Assembly (NCBI GenBank): GCA_021904315.1 | Contig: CM038908.1 | Location: 28,478,501-28,542,500, forward strand | DNA length: 64,000 bases | Reading direction: 5' to 3' | Source: Sphagnum magellanicum | Taxonomy: Eukaryota; Streptophyta; Sphagnopsida; Sphagnales; Sphagnaceae | Part shown: in pieces, positions 1 through 11,922 of the stretch | How the letters are laid out: every line of letters starts with the position of its first letter | How positions within the stretch are numbered: position 1 is the stretch's first letter | Program-made: the position numbers and the translations under genes | Notes under the pieces: model-generated | The model's database searches: none | What the model was told of the DNA's origin: nothing | The model's input: only the letters and a program-made list of their open reading frames with translations

Positions 1-3000
1 CTGAATTCATCATGGTCAGCATTCTTGGGAGTTACTTTCAAGCGTTTCTTGTTTGACACATTTCAAGTCACTCCTCCAACTGCACGATGCATTGTTCTGC
101 TCAAGGTAAATTAATTTCATGCCTCTCTCTACTTTCTTCCAAGAATTTGAAACAGCAGACACATTCCTTCCATGCATGATTGTTAAAGAAAACACCACCT
201 TGTTTCACCCCAGTGCATAAACCAACCTTGCTATTATGGCTTCAAATCCTTTCTCATTTCTTTGTTAAATTATGCAACCACACAATTCCATTATTGTTTC
301 TGCAAATAGTAATTCTATAAATTTTTGTGTATCATAAGTGTGATATTCATAATTTTGTTTTCTGGAATACATCTCTCTTTTCTTCACCCTTGCAAGGAAC
401 TTTGCAATGAGAAAACCCCAAATTCCAAACTCTTGTAAATGAGTTTTTCCATGAGAAAACCCTAAACCGTTACAATTAATGAGCTTTGCCATGAGAAAAC
501 CCTAAACCCTAAACCCTTACAATTGATGAGCTTTGACATGAGATAACCCTCAACCCTAAACCCTTGCAATTGATGAACTTTGCCATGAGAAAACTCGAAG
601 CCCTTTCAAGTGATGAGCTTTGCCATGAGAAAACCCTAAGCCCTTTCAAGTGATAATGCCATGAGAAAACCCTAGTAGTAGCAGAGATGATCTTAATAGG
701 TGGGGCAGCAGAAGTCTGAATTTGATTTTGAAAACTTTCATAGACAGGAGCACAGATTTCTAGTAATGTGATTTGTGGGTGTGTGTGTTTGAAGGCTGTT
801 TGTACGGTTTTCCAAACAGCACCTGGTAATATGGAGCGCTTGACAATCAGCTTGGCTGACAATGATGCAACCAAGCTTCAATGGACTGTTGACTGCATGA
901 GTGGTGTTTTACTTTACCTCCCCACTTTTTGTGCTTGATTGTTGCTTCAATGAGATGTTGTCACTTGCCATTCCTTGCAGCACTCAACAATTACTCTGGA
1001 GGTTGATTAGATCTCTGGTGGGGAAGATGGTATGCCTGTATGCACACACACTATCAAGAAATTTTGTAGAACTGATTGTGGATTCTTCAAAAAGAATTGG
1101 TAGTGAAGAATGGTGGCTTTGAATCCTTGACTGCAGGAATGAAGAAAAGCTACTGGATTACATGTAACAATGACATGGAAATGCAGAATGTTTTGGTGGA
1201 TCGAAGGACTTTACCAAGCCATCTGGTAGTGAAGCCCAAGGATCTCAGTAGACTACTGACGCATTTTCAGTCGTCTCTTCATGAGATTACATTGATTGCA
1301 ACAGAGCCTGTCACCACACCCATTGATGATGAAACAGAAGCAAAAGCTATTGAGCTGAAAAGCTACATTGATCCTGCAAGAGGTGTGACAAAAGCTGTAC
1401 ATAATCAATTCTTGCAGATCCTACCATAATAACATGTCCAGGTTTCTCTACTTACTGTGACTGACAACTTTTGGAATGTTACAGTTTGAAGCTTCATGAA
1501 CAATCTGCTGCTGCTGCTGGAGTTTTTTCTTCCTCAGTTTTGACAATCTTGATGGTTGGGTCTTTTGTAGACACATCTGATGGAGCATTGCATACAAAAC
1601 TATGGATTGATCCTGCTGAAGAGTTAGTTGAGTACTCTCATACTGGAGCTGCCGTTGACGTAACATTTAGTGTCAAAGAGCTGAAGGTATCCCAGCAGCA
1701 AAGCTTGGTTCCCTCTTGCTGTGCAGTCTCTATTAGAACTTTCTTTTCTTTTGCCTGAATTCAGCAAAACTGCTAGGGATCACGAATTCTATATGTTTGG
1801 TGTTCTCCTTTGTCATTAGAACACACACTCTGTTTCATCTGTGGCATGGTCTGTCTTTCTACTAACAACAAATTCCTCGAGAGGATCAGTGCTGAAGTGG
1901 AAGATGAAAGGTGATTATCAACATCTACACTATCTGAACTGTCTGAAACTTGTGCATCTCCAGGCTTTTATAGCATTTTGTGAAGGTGCTGAGGCAGATA
2001 TGCTCATGTATTTCGACAAAGCTGGCGTGTAGGTGCACTGACCCAACCTCCAGTTTCATCCTAGGAATTTCGGTTCTTCTAAGAAGTTTAGGGAGGAGTT
2101 GAAAGTTGACACACCTTGATAAAGTTTGTGCTTCACAAGGATGTTTCAATCTGCAACTACATCCCATTGGTGGTCTTCTTGTCATGTGAAGCTGGGGCCT
2201 CAAATTGCCCAGGTCTCTGTTTTGGCATTTGTTAAATATATGTTGGCTGAACTTCAACTTCTGAAATGTGATTTTTACCTGTGCAGCCCTTTGCTAGTTG
2301 CACCAAGATTTGGACTGGATGATGCAGCACATTCAGACTTTGATGCTACTCTCATTTTGGCAACCTTGATGGACTCCCAGCTGCACAGCGATGAGAGTGC
2401 AGGAGCAACTCACCATGCAGCAATTAGTGCAGGAGAACCAGCCATCAGCAATCAGTCAGGCTCTCGAGGACATGCACACACAAATGCCTCTACTCGTAGA
2501 GTCAATGGAAGTAGTGCTTCCACACCCAGATCTGACCAGACAGCAATCTGGTCTGAGCTTTCTGGTTTGTAGCAGCAAACTTTGCCTTCTCCTATGGTGG
2601 CATTAACCCTAAATCCTAAACCCTAATCAAACTTCCAGAAGCAAAACTTACCACTTCACTCACCTCTTCACCTGATATTTGAGACTTGTGCATACAACTA
2701 ATTTGCAGACAGTTGGTGAACCTGTGTTTGCAGCTTGGGAGCCAAAATCAATACTCCTCATGATACTGACAACAGGCATGCTCATTGATTGCATTGTGGT
2801 CTAAATTGCAGGTAGAGATGCTTCGATAGCAGCACATCAAATGCAGGAGAGTGGTGATGCCAGTGAAGAAATCCCTTTGCAGAGACATCAGCCAAGCAGG
2901 GAGCGAGGAGAATCGCAGCATAGATCATCATCTCATGGGTCCCCCTCAGGTCACCAGGAGGGGTTGGTTGCCGCACAGCATCACTGTCACAGTACAGATT

Positions 3001-3459
3001 TACGGCACCTGCAGGGGCAAACCTTTCTGCAACCATTGCCAGGTACATCACGCTCAGTACATACTATATAGAAGGTACCGGCTGTGTGCAAGCAAAGACA
3101 TAGTAGACCCAAGGGCACAGTTTCTAAGTTGGAGAATCCAAGTCTCTTGGAGACTCATATCCTTCAAGAAAATCTAGACTCTGGATCAAGCCTTCAAACT
3201 CAGACACACTGCATTTTATCGTGGAGTTTTGTATAAAATAAGACACAATGAGGTAATAATTTTCTGACATTCTTCTCTTTGAATCTGTGTTCATTTATCA
3301 GGGGAATCACCACCAGTGAAGCAAAACAATGGGGACATGCAACCGACCCACCATCGAAGTATGCAGTATTCAGGGTTTTCGGATGATGATGATGATGACA
3401 CTGAAGCTGATGAGGTCTATGTGCCAACAACCCCACCAGAAAGGAGTGATGCATATTGA
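1..3459 (+). CDS. RAD9: RAD9 cell-cycle checkpoint clamp subunit, 5' end missing
   Basis: RAD9 forms the ring-shaped 9-1-1 clamp with RAD1 and HUS1. The clamp is loaded at damaged DNA in the nucleus and activates ATR signalling. Eight exons can be read: 1-105, 795-903, 1137-1382, 1571-1686, 1964-2028, 2287-2564, 2812-3042 and 3302-3459. All introns are GT-AG and every phase matches, giving 435 residues and a TGA stop at 3457. Family landmarks in order are LNSSWSAF (exon 1), YWITCN and LLTHFQSSLHEITLIATEP (exon 3), LWIDPAEE and VDVTFSVKELK (exon 4), AFCEGAEADM (exon 5), and PRFGLDD with SDFDATLILATL (exon 6). The tail is hydrophilic and ends in an acidic DDDDDD stretch followed by PTTPPERS, as in plant RAD9 phosphorylated tails. 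The first roughly 50 residues lie left of the window. No lesion is seen, so the gene is probably functional. The family call is confident; small shifts in splice sites are possible. Confidence 0.9.
395..675. repeat. Minisatellite with telomere-like motifs in RAD9 intron
   Basis: About seven degenerate copies of a 42-48 bp unit lie inside the first visible RAD9 intron (106-794). Each copy has a core like TTTGCCATGAGAAAACCCTA, followed by zero to two further CCCTAAA heptamers and an AATTGATGAG-type spacer. Copies begin near 399, 442, 483, 531, 577, 619 and 655. The CCCTAAA heptamer is the plant telomere repeat. Confidence 0.8.
2604..2626. repeat. Interstitial telomere-like motif in RAD9 intron
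   Basis: Three consecutive near-CCCTAAA heptamers lie in the intron between RAD9 exons 6 and 7, about 40 bases after the donor site. Confidence 0.7.
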
Positions 3460-5423
3460 ACGAACTATACTGGCAACCTGCAACTGCACAAAGCAAAATT
3501 TCTGCACAAGTTGCATCTCCTGCAGCTCTCAAAAACACAACACATCCTGAAAATGCAACCTGTTGCAGGACTGTGAGAGCTTCAGGATGTGTTCCACAAA
3601 TCTGCTAAGGATTGAAGAAGGTCTCGCTATAAGGACATAATCTCTTAAAGTGAAAATGCTCTTTTCACATGGCAAGGACTTATTCTGACCCTTTTGCAAC
3701 CAGAAAATTGAAATCATGAAGGGATTGAGCATTTGTTTTGTGAACAAATTCACCTGTGCTTGTCGGTGGTAGCCACAAGCTGCTTCTCTGCACAAGAGAC
3801 GCCTCGTAGCCCAGATACGCATCCTTCATGAAGTTTTCCTTCCTTCAAACATGTAAGTTAGATTGTTCTGATTCTTTCTCATCTGTAATCCAACTATTCT
3901 TGCAACTATCATGTGTGATTGATTGATTGATTGACTGATTGATTACAATCTGCTTGCCTGAAATTGTTGGGTTTGCACACTTTACCTTAAGGGATGTGTG
4001 TATTACAAGTGTGATGCATATTAATGAGTTCCTGGGTATGCTCAGAACTGCTTTTTTTTGGGTTTGTTTTTGAAGGAGCCATATTGACTAGCCCATCATC
4101 AATATTTTTTGGAACATTGAGGGCTCCCCAATAAGAAACACCTCTTTGGACCTGATAGTTGCAAAATAAGAACAAATGTGCTCCTCTATAGTCCACCTTT
4201 TCAATTCATATACATTAGTGTCGCCTGTGTTGTTGGCCCAAGTGTGAACACATTCTTTATTGACACATTTTCAGAATTGAAAATTTCTAAATTTGACAAT
4301 GTGAAAGGATATTGTGGGCGCTCAACTGATTTTCCTTCCAAACTTAGTTTTTGCAATTTGTTTGAACTTCCAACCAAAAAAATCCACTCCAAAATAACAT
4401 GTTCCACACCTTAGCTCTGAAAATTGTGAAATAAACTCTATTAAATCCTGACTCGTTGAGTTGAGGGCTTTCTTCAAACAACACCAAGAACACTCTCAAG
4501 TTCCAATTTAGTTTTCAGTTTCGACTTGATTTAATTTTTATTGAAAAAATGGTTCAATAATCAACAGATTTCACACCATAGCTCCAAACAGTCTCAAACC
4601 AAGTCAGTGCATCTTTTCTCATTCGTTCATTGAGAGCTTTCCAAACAATATAAAGAGCCTAACCAAGTTAGTGCACCCTTACTCATTCGTTCATTGAGAG
4701 CTTTCCAACAATATAAAGAGCCTAATCAAATCAATGCACCTCTACCCATTTGATCATTGAGAGCTTGCCAACAATATAAAGAGCCTAACCAAGTTAGTGC
4801 ACCCTTACTGATTTGTTCATTGAGAGCTTTCCAACGATATAAAGAGCCTGATATGAAGTATCACAGTTTGAGAAATCAGAGCATGACAAACAAAATAAAC
4901 TACCTCGCTTCATAGATAGATAGATAGATAGATAGATGAGAGTTGAACTTTGGGCAAACCATATGGCATAAACCTGAGGTTGCTATTGGGAACATCTTGA
5001 GAACTTGATGAACCCTTTGAGAACAAGAAAAATACAAAAATCCCCCCTTTCCCCCCCCCCACCCCCAAAAGGGAAAAAATGGACCCCTCATGACTACATG
5101 TTTAGCCCTTTCATTGACGACATGAAACTTTTGTTTCCAAAACTATTTGTCACTATTTTTTGGCAAGGGCACAAACTATGGGACCCATATGGGATATGGG
5201 ATAAAAATATATATATTGATGAAACAATTTTTTTTCAAAATTGTTAGGAACAACATGTTGGGCATATGAATGTGAACATTGGGAACATATGGGAACATCA
5301 TAGAAAACACACACTTGGGAGATGATAAAAGGAACATTTGTAGGGTTCTTCATCACATTTGTAAGGGGGGAGAGAATAAGGGTGATTTGTGATACCCGGT
5401 GAGTATCCGGAGGGTATCATTGA

Positions 5424-5469
<46 letters not shown>

Positions 5470-6500
5470 TAATTCTAGGCATTTTCATAAAGGAGTGCAA
5501 ACTTTAGTGTTCTTTTACGAGGTTTGTCAAAGTCAAAGTGGTGTGCGGAAAAATGTATGATCTCGTTCTTCCACTCATGATGAGGCCATCAATCAAAGTC
5601 TCTTTATGATCTACATATGATGATTATTTTCACACATGTTTTGTGTGTGTGTGTGTGTTTTTTTGGGGTGAAATTTTGCCATTTTTTTTAAATAAAAAAA
5701 TTGAGAAAATTTTGGAAAATTTTGTTTCACTAGTGGAAATTCAACTAGTTTTGCTTTTTCTTTTTCTTTTTATAAAAAAAAATTCTCCAAAATTTCAACA
5801 TCCAAAAAAGACAAAAAAAAACAAACACCGCATACATGTAAGAAGAACTCATTCATGAATCATTTTTATATAAAGGAACCAAACCCGTGCAATCTTTGAT
5901 CATATGGGCAACAAAACAAAACACATGAAACAAACAAACAAACAAACAAAAATCAATCAAGTTAAAGAAGGTTTTCATCAATCAATCAAGCAAAGTAGTA
6001 AAATTCATCCAACCAAATGAATAAATTCATCCAACCCAAAAGGTGTAAATGCATCCAACCAAGGGTATTGTAAAAGTGCAAATCCAAACCCAAAAAGTTG
6101 TAAACTCATCTAACCAAAGTTACAAACTCATCCAACCCAAAAGTTTTTAATTCATCCAACCAAAAGTTATAAAATTGCTTTCCAACCCCAAAGTTCTAAT
6201 CATATTCATCCAACCAAATTGGCAAGTCTCATCCGACCGAGTTGTAAATCCATGGAGCCGAGGGGTTATAAACTTCATCCAACCAAAGTTATAAAAAGCA
6301 AATCCATCCAACCCAATGTTGTGAAATTCATCCAACCAAGTTGTAGATCCATCCAACCAAGGTTATATAAACTTCATCCAACACCCAAAATCACACAAAA
6401 AAACCCATCCAAACCAAAGTTGCAGATAAATCAAACCAAGGTTACAAAATTCATCCAAAGTTGTTAACTTTCATCCAACCAAGTTGAAAATTCATCCATC
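3460..6500. other. Spacer after RAD9, no gene seen
   Basis: The first few hundred bases are probably the RAD9 3' UTR. The rest is AT-rich and no reading frame resembles a known protein. It holds the 63-bp repeat array (4600-4851), a GATA microsatellite (about 4911-4937), an AAT microsatellite (about 5423-5466), a GT run (5643-5660), a CAAA run (about 5932-5950) and the CATCCAACC minisatellite (about 6000-6502). The segment near 4080-4140 (GGCCCATCA, then GGCTCCCCAA) resembles 22855-22900, which suggests remnants of one dispersed family. Confidence 0.6.
4600..4851. repeat. 63-64 bp tandem repeat, four copies
   Basis: The landmark ATTGAGAGCTT recurs at 4629, 4692, 4756 and 4819. Each copy also carries AATATAAAGAGCCT and AAGTTAGTGCACC-like blocks. 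The copies are about 85-95 percent alike by eye, so this is a fairly young minisatellite. Confidence 0.85.
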
Positions 6501-6502
6501 AT
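6000..6502. repeat. CATCCAACC minisatellite
   Basis: A degenerate tandem array with units of roughly 20-28 bp of the form TTCATCCAACCAAAGTTGTA. About 20 copies are visible. It opens short reading frames on both strands, which are artefacts of the repeat. Confidence 0.8.
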
Positions 6503-7915
6503 GGGTGGTGCAAAATCCCCTTTCTTCTTTCCCTTTCTTCTTCTTCTTCTTCTTCTCTTCTTCTTCTTCTCTTTGGTGCTGTTGTTGTTGTTTTTGTGAG
6601 TGAGGAGTTGTTCTGAATTGTCTCCTTTGATTTTGATTTTGTTAGTTTCCTTTTTCTGGTTTTCTGTTTTGTTGCAGTTAAGAATCCCTTCTTCTTCTTC
6701 TTCTTCTTCTTCTTCTCTCTTTAAAAAAATTTTTTAAAAAAAAAAACCCCTTTTGTATCAGGATTTGTTGTGAACAAAGAGAGGAGGAAGAAGAAGAGGA
6801 GGGAGTAGGACGAAGAGGAGGAGGAGGAGGAGGAGGAGGAGGAGGAGGAGATCATCATGTCCTTCTTTGATTCTGAGGTTTTCTGAGTAAATTTTTAATG
6901 TATTCTCCTCTTCTGCTACATCTGTGTGTCTTGAGGAGGTTTCATTGACTCTGGTTTGTTGTTTTTTGTTTTTTGTTTTCTTGTTGAGATCGGAATCAGA
7001 GTTTTCTTCTGTTTTGGATCTATCTATCTGTGCATACTTCTTTCTTTTTCTTCTTTCTTCCTCATCACTGTTTCTCGTAAAATCCGAAAGTCGTTTGGAT
7101 TTCTTTCTTTTTTGGCTCTGGAAAAACTAAAATGGGAGCAGCAGAGGAGGAAGCTTGATCCATCCATCTATTTGGTGGTATATGCGAATACAATTTGAAG
7201 ACAAAGCAGCAGCAGCTCCTCCAAAAAGGTAAAATTTCCAACAGAGAGATGCATGGTTTTTCTCCTCCTTCAGCTTCTTCTTCTTCTTCTTCTTCTTCTT
7301 CTTTACTGCTGCCGTTCCATTTTTGAAAACCTTCGCAAAATTTGCCGACATCGATCTGATTAGGGTATCTTACTTTGAGAGAGTTCTTCACAGGAAGGAA
7401 CTTGTCTCTGGACTTAGGGTTTCCTGACTACAATTCCTTGTGTTGCACAAATCAGAGGGCAATTCAGCTGATTATTTTTCCAGTCTCTTCCCCCTCTCCA
7501 AGCATGATTGTCTCTACACCTTTAGATCTCCCTCTGGAATGTTTCAGGCAGGTTTAGTCAAGCATTACATGATCTTGCATACATCCTTTGCTTTCTTCCC
7601 AAATTCTGCAATATTTTGACCTCCAGACAACATAATAACAACATCCTGGTGATTTCCACCATTAGCTTTCATGAGTGCTCACATCATCAGTGTTGTCAAC
7701 AAACATAGTTCCTTTCATGTCTGGCTTGACCGTTGATGGTTTATGATGATATTATCTCCATGCTCTTTGTCTTTGCTCTGATGAAAAGAAGTGACTCTCT
7801 TACTTGTTGGTTTTTGGATTTCAGAAAAAGGCAAAACAATTACCTTTTTTTTGTGGAGGCAATATAATAATTGTGATCAGCTCATGTGGGTGGCGCTTAA
7901 TCATCTCTCTCAATC
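6503..7915 (+). other. Probable promoter and 5' leader of the PPR gene
   Basis: This region holds no credible protein-coding gene. It contains strong pyrimidine-rich and purine-rich runs: CTT repeats at about 6535-6572, 6688-6717 and 7272-7301, and a GGA/GAA run at about 6780-6850. These occur in promoters and 5' leaders of several genes in this window. The transcription start and any leader introns cannot be fixed from sequence alone. The acidic, serine-rich and polylysine frames here are readings of the triplet repeats. Confidence 0.45.
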
Positions 7916-9788
7916 ATGGTGGCACTTACGTCTCTCATTTCATTAGGTCACCAACTCGTTCAGCGGGGATATGAGACAACTCCTTCTCCAGCTTCTGTAA
8001 AGGGAAACTTAGGAAAGACTGATGGTGTGGAGTGTGTGCAAGCAAGGGCAAAGCTCCAATGCCTGTGTACAGATGATACAGTAAGGAGAACCAGATGTGT
8101 AAATGCCAAACCAAGGTTCACGTCGCTGAGATTATTACCATGTAGGCAGCACCAATCAAATGGTTTGACAGGCTGCTCTGTACATAGATTTGTTACTGGA
8201 GCTTTGAGAGATGATCGCCGAAATGGTGATACAGCAGGGCAAAGAGCTGAAGAGCCATTCAAGGAAGCCATTTTTGAGCTGGAGTATATGGTCAGGGAAC
8301 CAGCAGAGGTACTTGGAGGCATGCAGGAAAGACTTTCAGCTCGGGATTTGGAATTAGTAATTGCATACTTTGCCCAGGAGGGTCGTGACTCCTGGTGTGC
8401 ACTTGAAATCTATGATTGGATGCAAAAAGAGAATCTTGTGGGAGGTGACACCCACAAGCTGATGATGTCAATAATGTTCGACTGGGTCATGAAATTGGTA
8501 GAGGATGAACAGCCTGTTGAAGATGTTAAGAGCTTGCTGCAGGTAAGTGGTCTATTCATTGCCCTACTACAAGGAGACCAGTAAGTTTGTTCTATGAAAG
8601 CATCAACTGAATGACTAAAGGTCGTAAGGGAAATTGATGTGAAAGAGGGGTGCATGGTTGAATTACAGGACATGAATTGTGTGGGGTTGAAGCCAGAGTT
8701 TCACATCATTCAGTCTATCATAGCTGCATATTGGGACAAGGGGCGGAAGGCGGAGGCTTTGTGCTTTGTGAAAGAAATGCTGGATGCAGGGGCAGACAGT
8801 GATGGTGAGGATTTGGTCACATTTCTTCTACTGAAGATGGTGAGGGGTGGTGAGCAAAAGGAGGCTCTTGAGTTGGTGCGCACTCTGCGTGGCTGTGGCT
8901 TCAAGCTGCGCATTTCAGCTTACAGTGCTGCACTTCTTGCCACAATCAAGGAACAAGAGCAGGTGTGATTCTTTTGCTGAGAGTTACCTGAGGTTAAGCA
9001 AGTGTTTCATCCTTTCCATAACTTTTTCTGTATGAGATTTCTTAGCTTGAATTGCACATTTGCTAGTCTGGCACAGTGTTCACAGACTTGGAACTTGAGA
9101 GTGGTAAGTGAAAGTATAATAATATCCAAGAAAGAACTGGTTGCAGTTCACAAGAGTACAACGCGACCTCAGAAGCTATGTGCGTAGTGGGACAATACAA
9201 GAGCTGGGGACAGATGACATTCAGGCTTTTAACAAGTATGAAGAGGACCTTCATCATGGGGCTGAGGAATTTGCACGCTGGGCATTGGAGGAGGATGTCC
9301 CAGAGGCAATGCCAGCCATATACGAGCGCTTGGTGGCCATGTACTGTATAGCAGGAAAGGGATTGGAGGCAGAACGTGCACTATGGCAGCTTAAGCTTAC
9401 TGGGATACAACCACCTATTGAAATGTACAACACAATTGTTGGCATTTGTGGATTTGGAAAGCACCAGGAAGCTGCTTTTCGAATCCTTCGCAGAATGGAA
9501 GACTTTGGGCCAATGCCTGTGAAGAAAACATATGCAGTCCTGATTGGGGGATTTCTGAAGGGGGGTAATTACCAGGAGGCATCAGCTGCAGTGCATCAGA
9601 TGCTGGACCGAGGACTACGTCCAGATCCTCATGTCATGCTGGCTGTGTTGCGCTCCTTGCAAAAAGCAGATTTAGTGACTCACTATCTGCATCTCTGCAA
9701 CACACTGGCTCAAGTTGGAATGATTGAACCCTGCCTCTTGTACTTCTACATTGATGAACTGAATCTCTGCATCATACGGCTATTGTAA
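7916..9788 (+). CDS. Organellar PPR protein, Arabidopsis At2g30100 type
   Basis: Three exons, 7916-8542, 8669-8962 and 9147-9788, are joined in phase 0 by GT-AG introns and encode 520 residues ending in TAA. The first about 90 residues are rich in basic residues, Ser and Thr and weakly conserved, as expected of an organellar transit peptide. A conserved core follows (MVREPAEVL, LSARDLELVIAYFAQEGRDS, WCALEIYDWMQKEN), then degenerate PPR units such as GLKPEF with HIIQSIIAAYWDKGRKAEAL and a repeat block (MYNTIVGICGFGKHQEA; TYAVLIGGFLKGGNYQEA). The C-terminal end IEPCLLYFYIDELNLCIIRLL matches my recollection of the At2g30100 family ending, and the length is close to that family. PPR proteins usually bind organellar RNA; the target of this subfamily is not known to me. 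The ATG is the first in frame. No damage is seen. Confidence 0.85.
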
Positions 9789-10460
9789 CATTGCCAACTG
9801 TAAATGTGACGAGAGAACTGCCAGTGGCCAGCCTACGCAAAGCTTGAGCTGTGCCCAGCTTTCCTGAAATAAACTGTAGATAGAAAGGATTCTCCACTAT
9901 TGGGGCTCGTATGTACCACATGTAGATGAGGTTTGTAAAACAGTTGGTCTTGTGTGTTTTCAGGGCTCCACAGGGCTATGAGACTGCACACAGCTCTCTC
10001 ATGAAAGGAAGGAGCTTTTGTTCTTTCTGTGTTTCATCTGTTTGTGATATTGGTCATTGACTGCAGGACCAGCCAAGATGGGGTAAGGGATTTACATCTC
10101 TATCCTTTTTGTGTATATATATAATGGGTTTATGGTGGGTGATTCTGATGATGCTACATATGAGGCATTCAAATTGGAGAAGAGGATCGTGGGTTGATAA
10201 GGAGATGAGATGATCAGGCCCAGAAGAATTGCTTGCACAATTCTTATTGAACTGAGCATGGCAAAGCAGAAACTGGTGATTGAACATGCACATGGTGAAC
10301 TTGCTGCCGGTGTTCTGATCTTTAGCAAATTTGTGTTGCTTATTGGTTTACAGATGCTTGTAATTGTTGTATATTGTAAAGATGTGTAAACCTCTTTCTG
10401 GGAGCACAGATATTGGTTCAGCTAGTTTTACACAATGGGAAAGATAAGTGATTTATATCT
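9789..10460 (+). other. 3' flank of the PPR gene
   Basis: This is probably 3' UTR and downstream sequence. AATAAA at about 9867-9874 is a possible early poly(A) signal. No coding capacity is seen; the short minus-strand frames at 10054-10328 have no recognisable content. Confidence 0.4.
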
Positions 10461-10991
10461 ATGGCATTGCAAAGAAATCTACACAACAACGCTTATAAGC
10501 AATATGCTCATAACACAATAATGAGTGGGATCATAACCTTAGCTCATGTCTAGCAACAATCCTACGTATATAAATATGAGCTAATTGGACTCTTGTTTTT
10601 ACTCCTCCATCCCATGTGTTAAATTAATTTAAGATTGTTCTTCCTGACTATAGTTCATGATTGCCAAAGTTCAAGCTTTTTGTGAATCGTTTTTCACAAG
10701 GGAAGTTCATAATTAGTGTTTTTCTTGGAAATTTTTATTTTTTGATTGAATGGCTATTGCAATTGCCAAGTGGAAGTTTTCCTAGGTAAAATACACATGT
10801 CAAGGCAATTCAAGTTTATCACCCGTGTTCAAACATCATTAATGAAGTGGCCACATGGTCCTTGAATTGTTTTAAAGTAAAATTGGTTATACAACTTGCA
10901 CTGTAATAACTTTAGCTTAGTGGTAATATCTCAAAGGTTCATCACAAAATTGGTTATGAAACAAATATTCAAATAGCTCCAACGTAATACA

Positions 10992-11047
10992 ACATCAAAA
11001 CAATAGAAAAAATGTTATAGCTCACACATATGTTTTATCACTTCTAA
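10992..11047. repeat. Left copy of long direct repeat flanking insert
   Basis: A 56-bp sequence starting ACATCAAAACAATAG and ending TTTTATCACTTCTAA is repeated at 11864-11922. The copies differ only by an extra AT and one T/C change. Confidence 0.85.
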
Positions 11048-11863
11048 TGTCGCAACCCTACTTTGGAGAGTGTGAGGATGAAACTCACACTCCCGAAATG
11101 GGGACTTGAGAGTCCTTCGAAACTCACAAAACTTTAAAGTTCAATTGCAAGGGTCAAAACACCTTGCATTGGGGTGTTTTTTATATCATTGGAAAACTAT
11201 TGAAATGTAAATGTCGAATATGGTTTCGCATAGGCCATTTGGACATTTGCAACACAAGTTATGGCAAAAAGAAGGGTTAGGAGTCAAATTGGAAGTTTGA
11301 CTCCCGACCGTTAAAAGTTGAGAATTGGCCCAACCCCGGTGCGTGCAAGTGGAGTGCAACACACCTTTGAAAAGATCTCGAGGAGAGCTACAACTTTGCT
11401 TCAGACCTCATCCCAATCGTAGGTCTAAGCAAAAAGTTATGATCGTGCAAAGTCCCAGGAGTCCAAACCGGGACAGTTTCAGGACTCCTCCTTGGGAGTC
11501 CCAAGACAAAAAGTCATTTGGATGTGGGTGCCGCGGAGAGGCACATAGTATACTATATGGGGGAAGGTGGTGGCTTCCTTCGAGTCCAGGCCGTGGTGAG
11601 TCAAATGAGTCTAGAGTTGCCCGTGGCTTGTCCTAACATTAAGGGTGCTCCAGAAGGTGAACCAACCAACCTATTGGTTGGTTTGTTACAAGTTCGAGTA
11701 AGTGAATAGCTTGTCACTTTCTTAGTCCCATCCCGGAGCTTCAGCACACCCCTCTACCCCTTTTAGTGCTGAGAGCTAGGAACGTGCCTTGAGTCCTTCA
11801 CAATTCCGCAACTTGAATAACTTAGGCCCAACTTGGGGCTAACTAAGGACTTGGGAGCGCATC
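11048..11863. mobile_element. LTR-like insert, possible solo LTR
   Basis: The 816-bp segment begins TGTCGCAACCC and ends GGGAGCGCATC, running into ACA. It is clearly richer in G and C than the AT-rich DNA on either side. The TG start, CA-type end and absence of coding capacity suggest a solo LTR of a retrotransposon. The usual 5-bp target duplication is not seen; instead the insert sits exactly between two copies of a 56-59 bp direct repeat. The open frame at 11325-11636 has no recognisable domain. Confidence 0.5.
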
Positions 11864-11922
11864 ACATCAAAACAATAGAAAAAATGTTATAGCTCACACA
11901 TATATGTTTTATCACTCCTAAC
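11864..11922. repeat. Right copy of long direct repeat flanking insert
   Basis: Second copy of the sequence at 10992-11047, 59 bp long because of one extra AT. Confidence 0.85.

Noticed and set aside
4600..4851. Regular repeats that might suggest a CRISPR array
   Set aside because: The whole unit is conserved with no unique spacers, and the genome is nuclear plant DNA.
7065..7391. Glutamate- and lysine-rich frames on the minus strand
   Set aside because: They are readings of the CTT triplet run in the PPR gene leader, with no conserved sequence.
8543..8668. Short continuation of PPR exon 1 through the donor site
   Set aside because: Splicing GT at 8543 to AG at 8668 restores the conserved core in phase; the read-through stops soon after.
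11325..11636. 103-residue plus-strand frame inside the LTR-like insert
   Set aside because: Arg/Ser-rich with no retrotransposon domain; best read as LTR sequence open by chance.
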